A stretch of 64,000 nucleotides of DNA, taken from contig JAAUZJ010000024.1 of assembly GCA_014804695.1 (NCBI GenBank), forward strand, positions 126,105 to 190,104, given 5' to 3'. Positions 45,578 through 54,604 of the stretch are shown in pieces; position 1 is the stretch's first letter; the number at the start of each line of letters is the position of its first letter. The stretch comes from Lachnospiraceae bacterium. GTDB taxonomy: Bacteria > Bacillota > Clostridia > Lachnospirales > Lachnospiraceae. The notes beneath the pieces were generated by a model. That model was not told the origin of the DNA. It did no database searches and saw only the letters and a list, made by a program, of their open reading frames with translations. Made by a program: the position numbers and the translations under genes.

Positions 45578-46867
45578 TCACCCATTCCGCATAAACATAA
45601 CCATATACCAAGGCATATAGTAAACATTCCCTTCTTTTTCCACATTGCGGTCACAAAATACAATTCCGTACTCCATGCCCCAATCCTTATTGCCCAGTAC
45701 ATAGTCAAGCGTCTGGTGGGACTTATAATTGTCCTCTGACCTGATTTCTATAGGAATTACCTCTTCACCTTTTTGAATAAGGAAATCCAGCTCTCCCTTA
45801 TTTTTCTCATTATAATATCTGATTGCAAAGCCGTTTGCAGTAAGGATTCCGGCAAAAGTATTTTCAAGTATACTTTCCATACCGGCTTCAAACTTACTTT
45901 GCATAATTCCAAACTGCATATTCTCAGGAGACATTGCGCATAAAAGTCCGGAATCTGCAAGATATAACTTAAACAAATTACGTTTTTCACTTTCTCCAAG
46001 CGGGGGCTTTGGCTCGCTTACATAATAGCAGGGCATTGTCAGTCCAATATCAGACAATCGGTTTAAGCTGTTCTCATAACGCTCCATTCTGGCACTTTTA
46101 CGTATATCAGCCAATAAAAAGCGCTTATTCGTTTTATTTAATTCTGTAGGAACAAAATCCAGAATCTTATTCATTTTAGTTTTTTCAGTCTTAGATACGT
46201 TCCGCATCTTTTCAATGTCCTGCCTTTGCAGCTGCAGAATACGCTTATGTACCTGCGTTACCTTGCCCATGTCATGTGTATCGATAAATACCTGAACCGC
46301 TTCAGGCATCCCGCCTACCACTACATAATAACCGAAAATCCGCTTAAGCATCTCATGTGCGCTGCCGCTCACCGCCCATCTCTGTTCAAAGCAGTCACGC
46401 ACATAATCGATCGCGGTGCTTTTAATTCCGTTAGCATACATAAACTCTTCCACATCCATCGCCCGCATGAAATATTTTTCCTCATATTCCAAAACGTCAT
46501 CCACTACACCCGCCTCGATGCAGTCATACCTTCCGTCTTTTACCAAAAGCCTGACTGCTGCTCTTGCCTGTGGACACTCCTGAATCTCATCCAGGAAAAT
46601 AAGAGTTTTTCCGGATTTAAGGCTTGTTCCGGTATAAGCGGTAAGATTAGCGATAAGCGCATAAGCAACCGAAACATTGGCAAAAATGTCTGCTGCGGAT
46701 TTATCTTCTTTAAAATTAATTTCTATAAAAACCTCGTAATTCTCTTTTCCAAACTGACGGATACTGTATGTCTTGCCTGTCTGTCTGGCCCCCGCTACAA
46801 GCAGAGCCTTTTTACGCTTCTTTCCTTTCCACTGCTCAAGATGTTTTGCTATTTTTCTTTCCAACAT
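45578..46867 (-). CDS. AAA ATPase with DUF4143 domain
   Basis: A 429-residue protein of the AAA_14-DUF4143 group common in gut anaerobes. Walker A GARQTGKT, Walker B LIFLDEIQECP; the DUF4143 C-terminal part contains GELDFLIQKGEEVIPIEIRSE, a nuclease-like D-E-x-K pattern (ELDFLI...IEIRSE with Arg where Lys is usual). Function unknown. It is monocistronic, adjacent to repeat copy 3. Confidence 0.92.
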   Translation of the reverse strand: MLERKIAKHLEQWKGKKRKKALLVAGARQTGKTYSIRQFGKENYEVFIEINFKEDKSAADIFANVSVAYALIANLTAYTGTSLKSGKTLIFLDEIQECPQARAAVRLLVKDGRYDCIEAGVVDDVLEYEEKYFMRAMDVEEFMYANGIKSTAIDYVRDCFEQRWAVSGSAHEMLKRIFGYYVVVGGMPEAVQVFIDTHDMGKVTQVHKRILQLQRQDIEKMRNVSKTEKTKMNKILDFVPTELNKTNKRFLLADIRKSARMERYENSLNRLSDIGLTMPCYYVSEPKPPLGESEKRNLFKLYLADSGLLCAMSPENMQFGIMQSKFEAGMESILENTFAGILTANGFAIRYYNEKNKGELDFLIQKGEEVIPIEIRSEDNYKSHQTLDYVLGNKDWGMEYGIVFCDRNVEKEGNVYYMPWYMVMFMRNG

Positions 46868-46964
46868 ATTTGCATCCCCACTCTCTTTTAGCGACTTTAT
46901 TCTGCATTATTTGCAACATTTTTGTAACCTTTTTCTTAATTATAGCACACCAAAGAAAAGTAGA

Positions 46965-47002
46965 CAACAAAAAATCCCACCGGAAATATCCGATGGGATT
47001 TT
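46965..47002 (-). terminator. Rho-independent terminator of the DUF5105-like lipoprotein gene
   Basis: A 14-bp stem (46971-46984 with 46989-47002, one G-T-type mismatch) and a T-rich tail on the minus strand, 28 nt after the stop at 47030. Confidence 0.85.
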
Positions 47003-47029
47003 CTATAAATCAAATAACTGTACTCTTTA

Positions 47030-47665
47030 TTAATATACAGAATCAATATCAAATAATGATGCTTCAAGATCATAAAGATCGTTCTGATCTGGTGTGTATA
47101 CCTTATCAATAAGTTCAACGGTGATTGTTGTAGTTTCAGGATCAGCATATGAAACGTTTGCCAATGTCTCATCCAAAACATCCTTAAATGCATCAATCGC
47201 CATTGCGACTAACTCATCGTTTGTTTCTTCGCCTGTCAATCCAGCCTGCATTTCCATGATTTCGTCCATATAGTCGTCTATTGCAGGTCCAAAAATTTCC
47301 ATCTGCTCATATGTAACTGTTACCACATAAGAGCCATCATCCTGCTTTTCTGCCTCACCAACAGTGTATTTAGCTCCTGCCAAGATCTTAGCAAAAACTT
47401 CTCTGATAGCCTGTTCCTGTTCATCCGAAACACTATAACCCATTGATGAAACCATGGCACTAACTTCAGAATCAAGACCTTCTTCATACAGCTTTGATGC
47501 CTCATCTGCTGTTCCTATCTTCATAGATACAAACTGAGTTGAATCATTCTTATAGGAATTGTCCAATAATGCTTTAACATAACCTGATGCATCAAAGTTG
47601 CTTCCGCAGCCGCCAAGTAAGCCAATCAAAGCTACACACGCTGCAATAATAGATAATTTCTTCAT
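47030..47665 (-). CDS. Secreted lipoprotein of unknown function (DUF5105-like)
   Basis: A 211-residue lipoprotein: signal sequence MKKLSIIAACVALIGLLGGC with the lipobox Cys at 20. The mature part is acidic and alpha/beta, with YVKALLDNSYKNDSTQF and an immunoglobulin- or cystatin-like sheet pattern (YVVTVTYEQ, TTTITVELIDK) seen in the DUF5105 proteins of Clostridia. Anchored outside the membrane. Monocistronic, with its own terminator. Confidence 0.8.
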   Translation of the reverse strand: MKKLSIIAACVALIGLLGGCGSNFDASGYVKALLDNSYKNDSTQFVSMKIGTADEASKLYEEGLDSEVSAMVSSMGYSVSDEQEQAIREVFAKILAGAKYTVGEAEKQDDGSYVVTVTYEQMEIFGPAIDDYMDEIMEMQAGLTGEETNDELVAMAIDAFKDVLDETLANVSYADPETTTITVELIDKVYTPDQNDLYDLEASLFDIDSVY

Positions 47666-47769
47666 CTTATTTCCCTCCTCAATATTATTTAAATAATTAT
47701 CATTAGACTAATCTATCAGTTTTTTGAGGGGTTGTCAATACTCAAATAACAATTAATTGTGGTAAAAAA

Positions 47770-49389
47770 TTACAAGTCACAATTAACATCCTCTATACTG
47801 ATCTCCCCCACCTGGAAGTATCCATTCTCCATATAAGTTACCGGCGCAGTAAAATCCATTCCACACTCATATGAAGGCTGTACATAGTTTGAGAGCGTAA
47901 CGCCTGCCGACATTGTTATATACCATTGCCCGCCCTTTTCTTCCATAAAAATCAAATCGCCCCAGCCTAAGCCGGTATACTCCTCTTCCTGTTCTTCCAG
48001 ATATTTTGTCAGATCCATCTCCACGCTCTCAGAGCCCGTATCAACCTTCAATATATTTGTTTCTTCATCAAAGGTATAGTCAATCACATCAAACTGATAC
48101 AGCATGTCATCAGTCGTTAACTGATGAACCCTAAGCCCTGTTTCCTGCCCCTCATCCGGTTCAAGCATGAATAATCCGTCATGATGAAAGCCGGTTCCGG
48201 TTCCTAAGACCATCCACAACGCATACTCCTTCGTTCCGTCGTTATCATAATCGGCCTTTTTAACAGTCGGCCATATCGACTGAGGTCCCATCCATGATGC
48301 ATAAACCGGGTAGATGTCTGAACCGTCACGCAGTATAAGTCCGTCGCCGCCATATAATCCGTATAAAGCGACATCTTCTTTATCATCTTTATACAAAAGC
48401 ACAAACATGTCATTATCTTCATTTTCGGGCAGTGCCATCCACTCATCCATCCATTCACTGCTGTCAAATCCCGGCTCTTTGGTAATATTGTTTAACGAAT
48501 CAACTGACACATCTGTCATATATTTTTGTACTTTCTTAGCCTTTGCAAGAGTCTCATCACCGCAATATCCGAACGGAAACCAAAAATCCCCCATTCCATT
48601 GCTTGCCTCATCTTCATAGTCCTGCGCCATAATCCAGCTAATACTGCCGCCGTCCACAAAAGTATAAGTGACTATTCTTGTATTTCCGTAAATCACCCAT
48701 GGCACACTCTCTGCTGTTCCGCCTGAATAATGCAGCAGCTGTGCAATTGCCGTCTCTGGAGTGGACAAATCAACTTTTCCGTCAAACATGCGACCATCAG
48801 CCAAGCCCAGACCGCTTATTATGGTGGCTAAATTTCCGTCTTCTTCTTTATAGTCAGCCAGACAAATCTCATATATAAACATATCCGACATAATTTCTGC
48901 CAAATCCTCCGCCTGTCCGGCATCTGTAATTTCTTCAAAAGCTTCATTGGTCTGCCTCATAATGTAGGCTGTGCCATCCGCTATATATCCATAAGCGGTA
49001 GTTTTATAAAAAGTCGGAATCGAAAATTCATCCAAAGTATAAAAATAAAAAGGAAAATCCCGCTCTTCATCGGAATTTTGGGGCGAGTCCATATATCCCT
49101 GCGCCGAGCTACGGCATCCGCCATAGGAATATACGGTTTCTTCCAATTGACTTTCCCAGTCAATCCGAAAACTTTCACCCATACTGTCTAAGTCGGTAAA
49201 GTCCATTATATACCCCGACCATAATGCTTCATCTTCCGAGAATTGTATATCTGCGGTAATTTCCTCTGCTTCGTTTGTTTCTATCTCATTCTTATTAGAA
49301 AGCAAATCTTCTTGATCTTCACTGCTGCCGCAGCTGCTTATCAATGCTGCGGATATAAGTGCTGCCAAAGCAATAATTTTCTTCTTCAA
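47770..49389 (-). CDS. Large lipoprotein of unknown function downstream of prfA
   Basis: A 539-residue lipoprotein. The best start is TTG at 49387-49389, 4 nt after the prfA stop with GGGAGA inside prfA, giving KKKIIALAALISAALISSC with the lipobox Cys. The only ATG start would overlap prfA by 56 bp and add a charged leader that spoils the signal. The mature protein is rich in Asp, Glu, Trp and Tyr; parts such as DNDGTKEYALWMV resemble the acidic D-x-D-G loops of VCBS/FG-GAP-like repeats. Function unknown. Confidence 0.75.
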   Translation of the reverse strand: MKKKIIALAALISAALISSCGSSEDQEDLLSNKNEIETNEAEEITADIQFSEDEALWSGYIMDFTDLDSMGESFRIDWESQLEETVYSYGGCRSSAQGYMDSPQNSDEERDFPFYFYTLDEFSIPTFYKTTAYGYIADGTAYIMRQTNEAFEEITDAGQAEDLAEIMSDMFIYEICLADYKEEDGNLATIISGLGLADGRMFDGKVDLSTPETAIAQLLHYSGGTAESVPWVIYGNTRIVTYTFVDGGSISWIMAQDYEDEASNGMGDFWFPFGYCGDETLAKAKKVQKYMTDVSVDSLNNITKEPGFDSSEWMDEWMALPENEDNDMFVLLYKDDKEDVALYGLYGGDGLILRDGSDIYPVYASWMGPQSIWPTVKKADYDNDGTKEYALWMVLGTGTGFHHDGLFMLEPDEGQETGLRVHQLTTDDMLYQFDVIDYTFDEETNILKVDTGSESVEMDLTKYLEEQEEEYTGLGWGDLIFMEEKGGQWYITMSAGVTLSNYVQPSYECGMDFTAPVTYMENGYFQVGEISIEDVNCDL

Positions 49390-49393
49390 CTTA

Positions 49394-50467
49394 TCAATTG
49401 TCTCCCATCTTAACCAGTTTCGCAGCCTGATCCGCTGATATGCAGGCATCTAATATTTCCTGGATATCGCCGTTCATAATTTTATCCAATTTATACAGTG
49501 TCAGGTTGATCCTGTGATCTGTCACGCGCCCCTGCGGGAAGTTATAGGTTCTGATCTTCTCTGAACGGTCACCGGTTCCGATCTGGCTTTTACGCAGCTC
49601 CGCTTCCGCATCATGCGCCTTTTGCTGCTCAATATCATATAATTTTGCACGTAATAACGCAAACGCCTTAGCCTTGTTCTGAAGCTGGGATTTCTCGGTC
49701 TGGCTGTAGACTACTATACCTGTCGGATAATGCGTCAGACGAACAGCCGAATCAGTTGTGTTGACACACTGGCCGCCGTTTCCGGAAGCTCTCATTACGT
49801 CGATCCTTATATCTTTTTCATCAATTTCCACATCTACCTCTTCCGCCTCCGGCATAACCGCTACGGTGATCGTGGAAGTGTGGATACGTCCGCCGGATTC
49901 TGTTTCAGGTACACGCTGTACGCGGTGTACCCCGCTTTCATATTTAAGGACAGAATACGCTCCCTGACCGGTTACCATAAAAGTAACGCTCTTCATTCCG
50001 CCTATTCCTATTTCCTCAACTTCCATTGTCTCCACTTTCCAGCGTCTGCCCTCGGCATAGTGAACATACATACGATATATCTCCGCCGCAAACAACGCCG
50101 CCTCGTCACCGCCTGCTCCGGCACGGATCTCAACTATTACGTTCTTATCGTCATTCGGATCCTTTGGTAAAAGCAGCAGCTTAAGCTCATGCTCTAACTC
50201 CTCTACTCTCTTTCTGGAAGCAGTAAGCTCTTCTTTGAGCATATCCCGCATTTCCTCGTCAGATTCACTATCCAGCATAGCCAGACTATCCTCTATATCC
50301 TGATTGCATTTTTTGTATTCCTTATAAGCCTCTACAATAGGAGTGAGATTGCTCTGCTCTTTCATTAATGCGCGAAAACGCTCCTGGTCATTTGCTACCG
50401 AAGGTTCGCTAAGCTCATTCATTATTTCCTCAAATTTTCTAAGTAAATCCTCTAATTTATCAAACAT
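49394..50467 (-). CDS. prfA: Peptide chain release factor 1
   Basis: A 357-residue factor that ends translation at UAA/UAG. The stop-recognition P-x-T motif is PET (in [13 protein letters not shown]) and the peptidyl-transferase motif is GGQ in [17 protein letters not shown], the target of PrmC methylation. I chose MFDKLEDLL at 50467 because it gives the usual length; an ATG four codons upstream sits next to AAAGG and is possible. prmC lies upstream in the same direction, separated by 129 nt containing two hairpins. Confidence 0.97.
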   Translation of the reverse strand: MFDKLEDLLRKFEEIMNELSEPSVANDQERFRALMKEQSNLTPIVEAYKEYKKCNQDIEDSLAMLDSESDEEMRDMLKEELTASRKRVEELEHELKLLLLPKDPNDDKNVIVEIRAGAGGDEAALFAAEIYRMYVHYAEGRRWKVETMEVEEIGIGGMKSVTFMVTGQGAYSVLKYESGVHRVQRVPETESGGRIHTSTITVAVMPEAEEVDVEIDEKDIRIDVMRASGNGGQCVNTTDSAVRLTHYPTGIVVYSQTEKSQLQNKAKAFALLRAKLYDIEQQKAHDAEAELRKSQIGTGDRSEKIRTYNFPQGRVTDHRINLTLYKLDKIMNGDIQEILDACISADQAAKLVKMGDN

Positions 50468-50520
50468 TAGAACAACCATGCCTTTCTATTATAATCCTCT
50501 AATCTAATAAGTTGACTTAT

Positions 50521-50614
50521 GGAGAATGCCCGTATTTTGGCATTCTCCAGTGTGAGACTTAGTACTTCTTAGCGAAACAGCCCTTGCTGTGAGCTTTAGA
50601 AGTACTTCTCACAC
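50521..50614 (-). other. Two adjacent hairpins between prmC and prfA, one including the prmC 3' end
   Basis: Hairpin one: a perfect 10-bp stem GGAGAATGCC/GGCATTCTCC with an 8-nt loop (50521-50548). Hairpin two: about 21 paired bases between 50550-50573 and 50593-50614 with a 2-nt bulge, and a nested ACAGC/GCTGT stem in the loop. Its right arm encodes the last codons and stop of prmC. No T-run follows, so processing or mRNA stabilisation is more likely than termination. Confidence 0.65.
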
Positions 50615-51528
50615 TTTCCATGTACAACTCTATCAAGCCCTGCATAATCCTTTACAATTTCAACCTGCTTATATCCTGCGGCCTCCATCATGCTTTTAAC
50701 TGCCTCGCCCTGGTCAAACCCAATTTCGAAGAAAAGTCTTCCTCCACCGAAAAGATAAACCCCGGCTTGCTCTATTATCCTACGGTAAAAATACAGCCCA
50801 TCTTCCCTGCCATCCAAGGCAGACGCCGGCTCATGTTCTCTAACTTCCGGCATAAGGGTTTCAATTACACTGCTCTTTATATATGGGGGGTTTGAAACAA
50901 TAATATCAAACCGGGCTTCCCGATCTTCATTTAAACCATTCCGCTCACTGCCGACAGCTTCAGAAGCTTTATCCACATAGTGACTATCCTCAAGACCTTC
51001 AAACAGATCCCCCTGCATGAACTTCGCATCTATTTCACCTTTAAGAGCCTTTAATTTATCTAAATTACGCGCTGCCACATCCAGCGCCCCCTGAGATACA
51101 TCCACTCCAAGCCCCATGCAGTCATTAGAATAGTACAAGAGACTAAGCAAGATACACCCTGAACCTGTACACATATCCAGAACCCGCATCCCGTCATGCA
51201 GATACCGCATCACTTCTTCCACCAGTATCTCCGTATCCTGCCTTGGTATCAGCACATTCTCATTGACTTCAAATTCCAGGCCCATAAACTCCTGAACACC
51301 CGTAATATACTGTAGAGGTATGTGCTTTTCTCTCTGAGAGATATAGTTTACATAACTATCATATTCTTCTGATGATACTTCTCTGTCGCCATGCACCAGC
51401 AGCGTATTTCTATCCGTTTGGCATGTAGATTCAAGTAATATTCTGGCATCCAGTTCAGCCTCTGAAATTCCCGCTTCTTTCAGCCGCTCCGTTCCCCACT
51501 TATATACTTCTCTATACTTCAACGTCAC
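50596..51528 (-). CDS. prmC: Release factor glutamine methyltransferase
   Basis: A 310-residue SAM-dependent enzyme that N5-methylates the Gln of the GGQ motif of release factors. It begins at GTG (51526-51528) with GAGGA upstream. SAM site VLDMCTGSGCILLSL; substrate motif IIVSNPPYIKS; the N-terminal helical domain ends near residue 85. An insert around residues 175-205 (SHYVDKASEAVGSERNG) is not usual. It is clustered with its substrate gene prfA. Confidence 0.95.
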   Translation of the reverse strand: MTLKYREVYKWGTERLKEAGISEAELDARILLESTCQTDRNTLLVHGDREVSSEEYDSYVNYISQREKHIPLQYITGVQEFMGLEFEVNENVLIPRQDTEILVEEVMRYLHDGMRVLDMCTGSGCILLSLLYYSNDCMGLGVDVSQGALDVAARNLDKLKALKGEIDAKFMQGDLFEGLEDSHYVDKASEAVGSERNGLNEDREARFDIIVSNPPYIKSSVIETLMPEVREHEPASALDGREDGLYFYRRIIEQAGVYLFGGGRLFFEIGFDQGEAVKSMMEAAGYKQVEIVKDYAGLDRVVHGKCEKYF

Positions 51529-51533
51529 AATCT

Positions 51534-52547
51534 CTATTCCTCATCATCCACCGTATATCCAAAGGTATCATACAAATACCCTCTCCAGTCAAACACAGCC
51601 TCAACCGCCGCAATAGCAACCTCAACCATATCTTCATCCGGTTCCTTAGTCGTCAGCCTCTGAAGCCACATTCCCGGAGCGGAAATAATCCTGATTATAA
51701 TATTATTGCTTCTTCCCGCCAATCTGATAATCTCATAAGAAATCCCCGCAATAACCGGAATCAGGGCAATTCTAAGCGCAACCTTATAAACGGGATTCTC
51801 TACCCTGATAAAGAAAAACAAAACCACACTGACTAACATTACAAACAATAAAAAGCTGGTTCCGCAGCGCTTATGCTGTTTAGAGCTTCGCATTACATTA
51901 CGCACCGTAAGCGGCCGCCCTTTTTCAATACAGTTTATACATTTATGCTCCGCACCATGATACATATAAACTCTTCTTATATCCTTCATTAACGAAATTG
52001 CGACTACATATAATACAAAAATAAGAATACGTATAACTCCCTCGATTATAGCCATCAAAGAAGCGTTCCTAACGTAATCTTTAAACAATGAAGTCAGATA
52101 GTAAGGCAGAACCATAAAAATTGCAACGGCAAGAATAACGGAAATTACCGTCACTATACCCATAAAAACATTCTCCGCCTTATCCTTAAATATCTTATTA
52201 AAAGCCTTATCAGCCGCAGTTTCTTTTGCATCTTCATCTTCATAAAAGCTTGAGGAAAAGTTAAGGCTTTTCATTCCTAAAATAAGCGAATCAATAAAGT
52301 TAAAAATTCCTCTTATAAACGGTATATTAAGAAGCCTGCTTCCATGAATAACTCCATGATAGGTATCGACTTCTACTTCAATCTCTCCATTTGGTTTACG
52401 GACAGCTACCGCATACTGTTCCTTATTTTTCATCATAATGCCTTCTAAAACAGCCTGCCCGCCAATTCCGGAGTAATAGTCGCGTCTATTTCTCAATTTA
52501 TCTGCCTCCGCTAAAATAACAGTTATATTTAAATAAGGTTGAGACAT
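51534..52547 (-). CDS. DUF1385 membrane protein
   Basis: A 337-residue integral membrane protein with four to five helices. SGIGGQAVLEGIMMKN and HGAEHKCINCIEKG are the DUF1385 signatures; the latter has conserved His, Glu and Cys that could form a metal site. It lies 23 nt after rpmE and 5 nt before prmC, in the same order as in many Clostridia. Function unknown. Confidence 0.93.
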   Translation of the reverse strand: MSQPYLNITVILAEADKLRNRRDYYSGIGGQAVLEGIMMKNKEQYAVAVRKPNGEIEVEVDTYHGVIHGSRLLNIPFIRGIFNFIDSLILGMKSLNFSSSFYEDEDAKETAADKAFNKIFKDKAENVFMGIVTVISVILAVAIFMVLPYYLTSLFKDYVRNASLMAIIEGVIRILIFVLYVVAISLMKDIRRVYMYHGAEHKCINCIEKGRPLTVRNVMRSSKQHKRCGTSFLLFVMLVSVVLFFFIRVENPVYKVALRIALIPVIAGISYEIIRLAGRSNNIIIRIISAPGMWLQRLTTKEPDEDMVEVAIAAVEAVFDWRGYLYDTFGYTVDDEE

Positions 52548-52570
52548 TCATCCCAACCTTTTTTTCCAAA

Positions 52571-52777
52571 CTATTTGTTTCCCACACCGTATTTCTTATT
52601 AAACTTATCAATACGTCCTCTGGCCTGTGCTGCTTTCTGCTGACCTGTGTAGAACGAATGGCATTTGGAACAAACTTCCACGTGAATCTCAGGTTTGGTA
52701 GAACCTGTTACAAACGTGTTACCACAGTTACATGTTACAGTTGCCTGATAATACTCAGGATGAATTCCTTCTCTCAT
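52571..52777 (-). CDS. rpmE: Ribosomal protein L31 (zinc-binding form)
   Basis: A 68-residue large-subunit protein. The zinc-binding Cys residues are present: CNCGNTF and CSKCHSFY, marking the Cys-plus form. Preceded by AAGGGAG. Placed between rho and DUF1385, the common order. Confidence 0.98.
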   Translation of the reverse strand: MREGIHPEYYQATVTCNCGNTFVTGSTKPEIHVEVCSKCHSFYTGQQKAAQARGRIDKFNKKYGVGNK

Positions 52778-52904
52778 TTTATCGTACTCCCTTTCCTATA
52801 TTTTACGAACGTATAACGCCGCTAGAATTCTTTTATGCCTACTGCAGTTATTAACCAACAGCTTATATATTGTAGCATAGGTATTTTTCGTATGCAAGCA
52901 CTTT

Positions 52905-54299
52905 TTACAGGAATTTTATCTTTTTTACCATATTAACGAATTCATTGTTATTTCTGGTTCTTGCAAACATATCCAGCACCTTATCAACAGCCTCTTCGGG
53001 TTTTAGTCCGTTTAAGGCTTTCCTTATTATGTTGATTGCCTCAAGTTCCTCAGGATTCAAAAGCAGATCTTCCCTTCTGGTTCCTGATTTTGGAATATCA
53101 ATTGCCGGAAATACCCTTTTTTCGGAAAGTTTACGGTCAAGTACCATTTCCATATTACCGGTTCCCTTAAATTCCTCATATACCACATCATCCATTTTAC
53201 TTCCGGTCTCTACAAGCGCGGTTGCCAGAATAGTCAGGCTGCCGCCTTCACGCATATTTCTTGCTGCACCAAAGAAGCGCTTAGGCATATGAAGCGCAGC
53301 GGGATCAAGACCTCCCGACAATGTACGACCGCTCGGCGGAACCGTAAGGTTGTAAGCTCTTGTAAGTCTTGTAATACTGTCCAAAAGTATTACAACATCC
53401 TTTTTATGCTCTACCAGACGCTTTCCGCGCTCGATCACCATCTCGGACACCCTCTTATGGTGCTCCGGAAGTTCGTCAAAAGTAGAATAAATTACTTCTA
53501 CATTAGGTCCTTCGATCGCCTCTTTAATATCCGTCACCTCTTCAGGACGCTCGTCTATCAAAAGAATTATAAGATGCGCTTCCGGTGTGTTTCTGGTAAT
53601 TGATTTTGCCACTTCTTTTAACAGCGTGGTCTTTCCTGCTTTAGGCGGTGAAACAATCATTCCTCTCTGTCCTTTGCCCACAGGACTCATCAGGTCCATA
53701 ATGCGCATGGCTACGGAAGAGCCCGGCACTTCTAATTTAAGGCGCTCATTGGGGAAAATCGGGGTTAAATCCTCAAAGTTAGCTCTTTTCATAGCAACGT
53801 CCGGAGAATAACCGTTTATCGTTTTTACGTACAAAAGTGCACTGAATTTCTCACTCTGCGTCTTGACTCTGGTGTTACCCTCCAAAATGTCACCTGTCTT
53901 AAGCCCAAATCTCCTGATCTGGCTCGGCGCTACATAGACGTCATTTTCACCCGGTAGATAGTTTTCACACCGTATAAAGCCGAAACCATCGCTCATAACC
54001 TCTAAAATACCATGCGCCATTATACCGCTGTCAAGTTCCGCCGGAAATTTTTCTTCTTCATTTACAGGCGTCGTACTATCTGTTTTTCCTGCTTTCTCCG
54101 GCTTTTCAGACTGCTCTGTTTTCTTAGGTGCAACAGATTTAACGCTTACGTCCTTTCCCTGCGCTTTGTCCTTCTCGTCCTCACGAAGCATAGCTTCTAC
54201 TAAATCCGCCTTTTTCATAGTAGAAACTCCTTTGATTCCTCTTAGCTTTGCGATTTCTTTTAAATCGGCAAGCGCTAATGATTCATACTTTTCTCTCAT
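52905..54299 (-). CDS. rho: Transcription termination factor Rho
   Basis: A 464-residue RNA helicase. N-terminal SAP-like helix bundle (DLKEIAKLRGIKG), a charged linker (about 45-85), the RNA-binding cold-shock-type domain (GFIRCENYLPGENDVYV), Walker A in GMIVSPPKAGKTTLLKE, Walker B VVILLDSITRL, the Q-loop and the R-loop (GGSLTILATALVETGSKMD). Preceded by AAGGAGG. Start of the rho-rpmE-DUF1385-prmC-prfA unit. Confidence 0.98.
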   Translation of the reverse strand: MREKYESLALADLKEIAKLRGIKGVSTMKKADLVEAMLREDEKDKAQGKDVSVKSVAPKKTEQSEKPEKAGKTDSTTPVNEEEKFPAELDSGIMAHGILEVMSDGFGFIRCENYLPGENDVYVAPSQIRRFGLKTGDILEGNTRVKTQSEKFSALLYVKTINGYSPDVAMKRANFEDLTPIFPNERLKLEVPGSSVAMRIMDLMSPVGKGQRGMIVSPPKAGKTTLLKEVAKSITRNTPEAHLIILLIDERPEEVTDIKEAIEGPNVEVIYSTFDELPEHHKRVSEMVIERGKRLVEHKKDVVILLDSITRLTRAYNLTVPPSGRTLSGGLDPAALHMPKRFFGAARNMREGGSLTILATALVETGSKMDDVVYEEFKGTGNMEMVLDRKLSEKRVFPAIDIPKSGTRREDLLLNPEELEAINIIRKALNGLKPEEAVDKVLDMFARTRNNNEFVNMVKKIKFL

Positions 54300-54547
54300 T
54301 AATATACCTCCTTGTCCACTTTAGCGGACATCAACCCAATACTATTTCATTCACTCTTTGGTTTAGGGATTGTACTTCTTGATATGTAAACTGAAATGCC
54401 TAATATCTGTTTATGAATGATATTATACACTATAATGGAAGAAATAGGAAGAACTTTTTTCTACTTACAAAAGCTTATGGAAAAGCAGGCGGCTCCCTCA
54501 TTTAAACTAATCATTGCAGAAAATCCATAAATAATATATGATTATAT

Positions 54548-54574
54548 AGAATGTCACACTTTACGTGACATTCT
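54548..54574 (+). other. Leader hairpin upstream of malic enzyme
   Basis: A perfect 10-bp stem AGAATGTCAC/GTGACATTCT with a 7-nt loop, 30 nt before the ATG. It is too far from the ribosome site to block it. It may be a regulatory dyad or mRNA stabiliser. The gene-free stretch 54300-54604 shows nothing else apart from AT-rich promoter-like sequence. Confidence 0.5.
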
Positions 54575-54604
54575 CATGTTAATCAAAGAAATGAGGTAAT
54601 ATAA

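Noticed and set aside
49394-50467. Programmed frameshift in the release factor gene
   Set aside because: That mechanism belongs to prfB; this is prfA (PET and GGQ motifs) in one continuous frame.
50521-50548. Terminator between prmC and prfA
   Set aside because: The stem is good, but no T-run follows on the minus strand, so I list it as a hairpin only.
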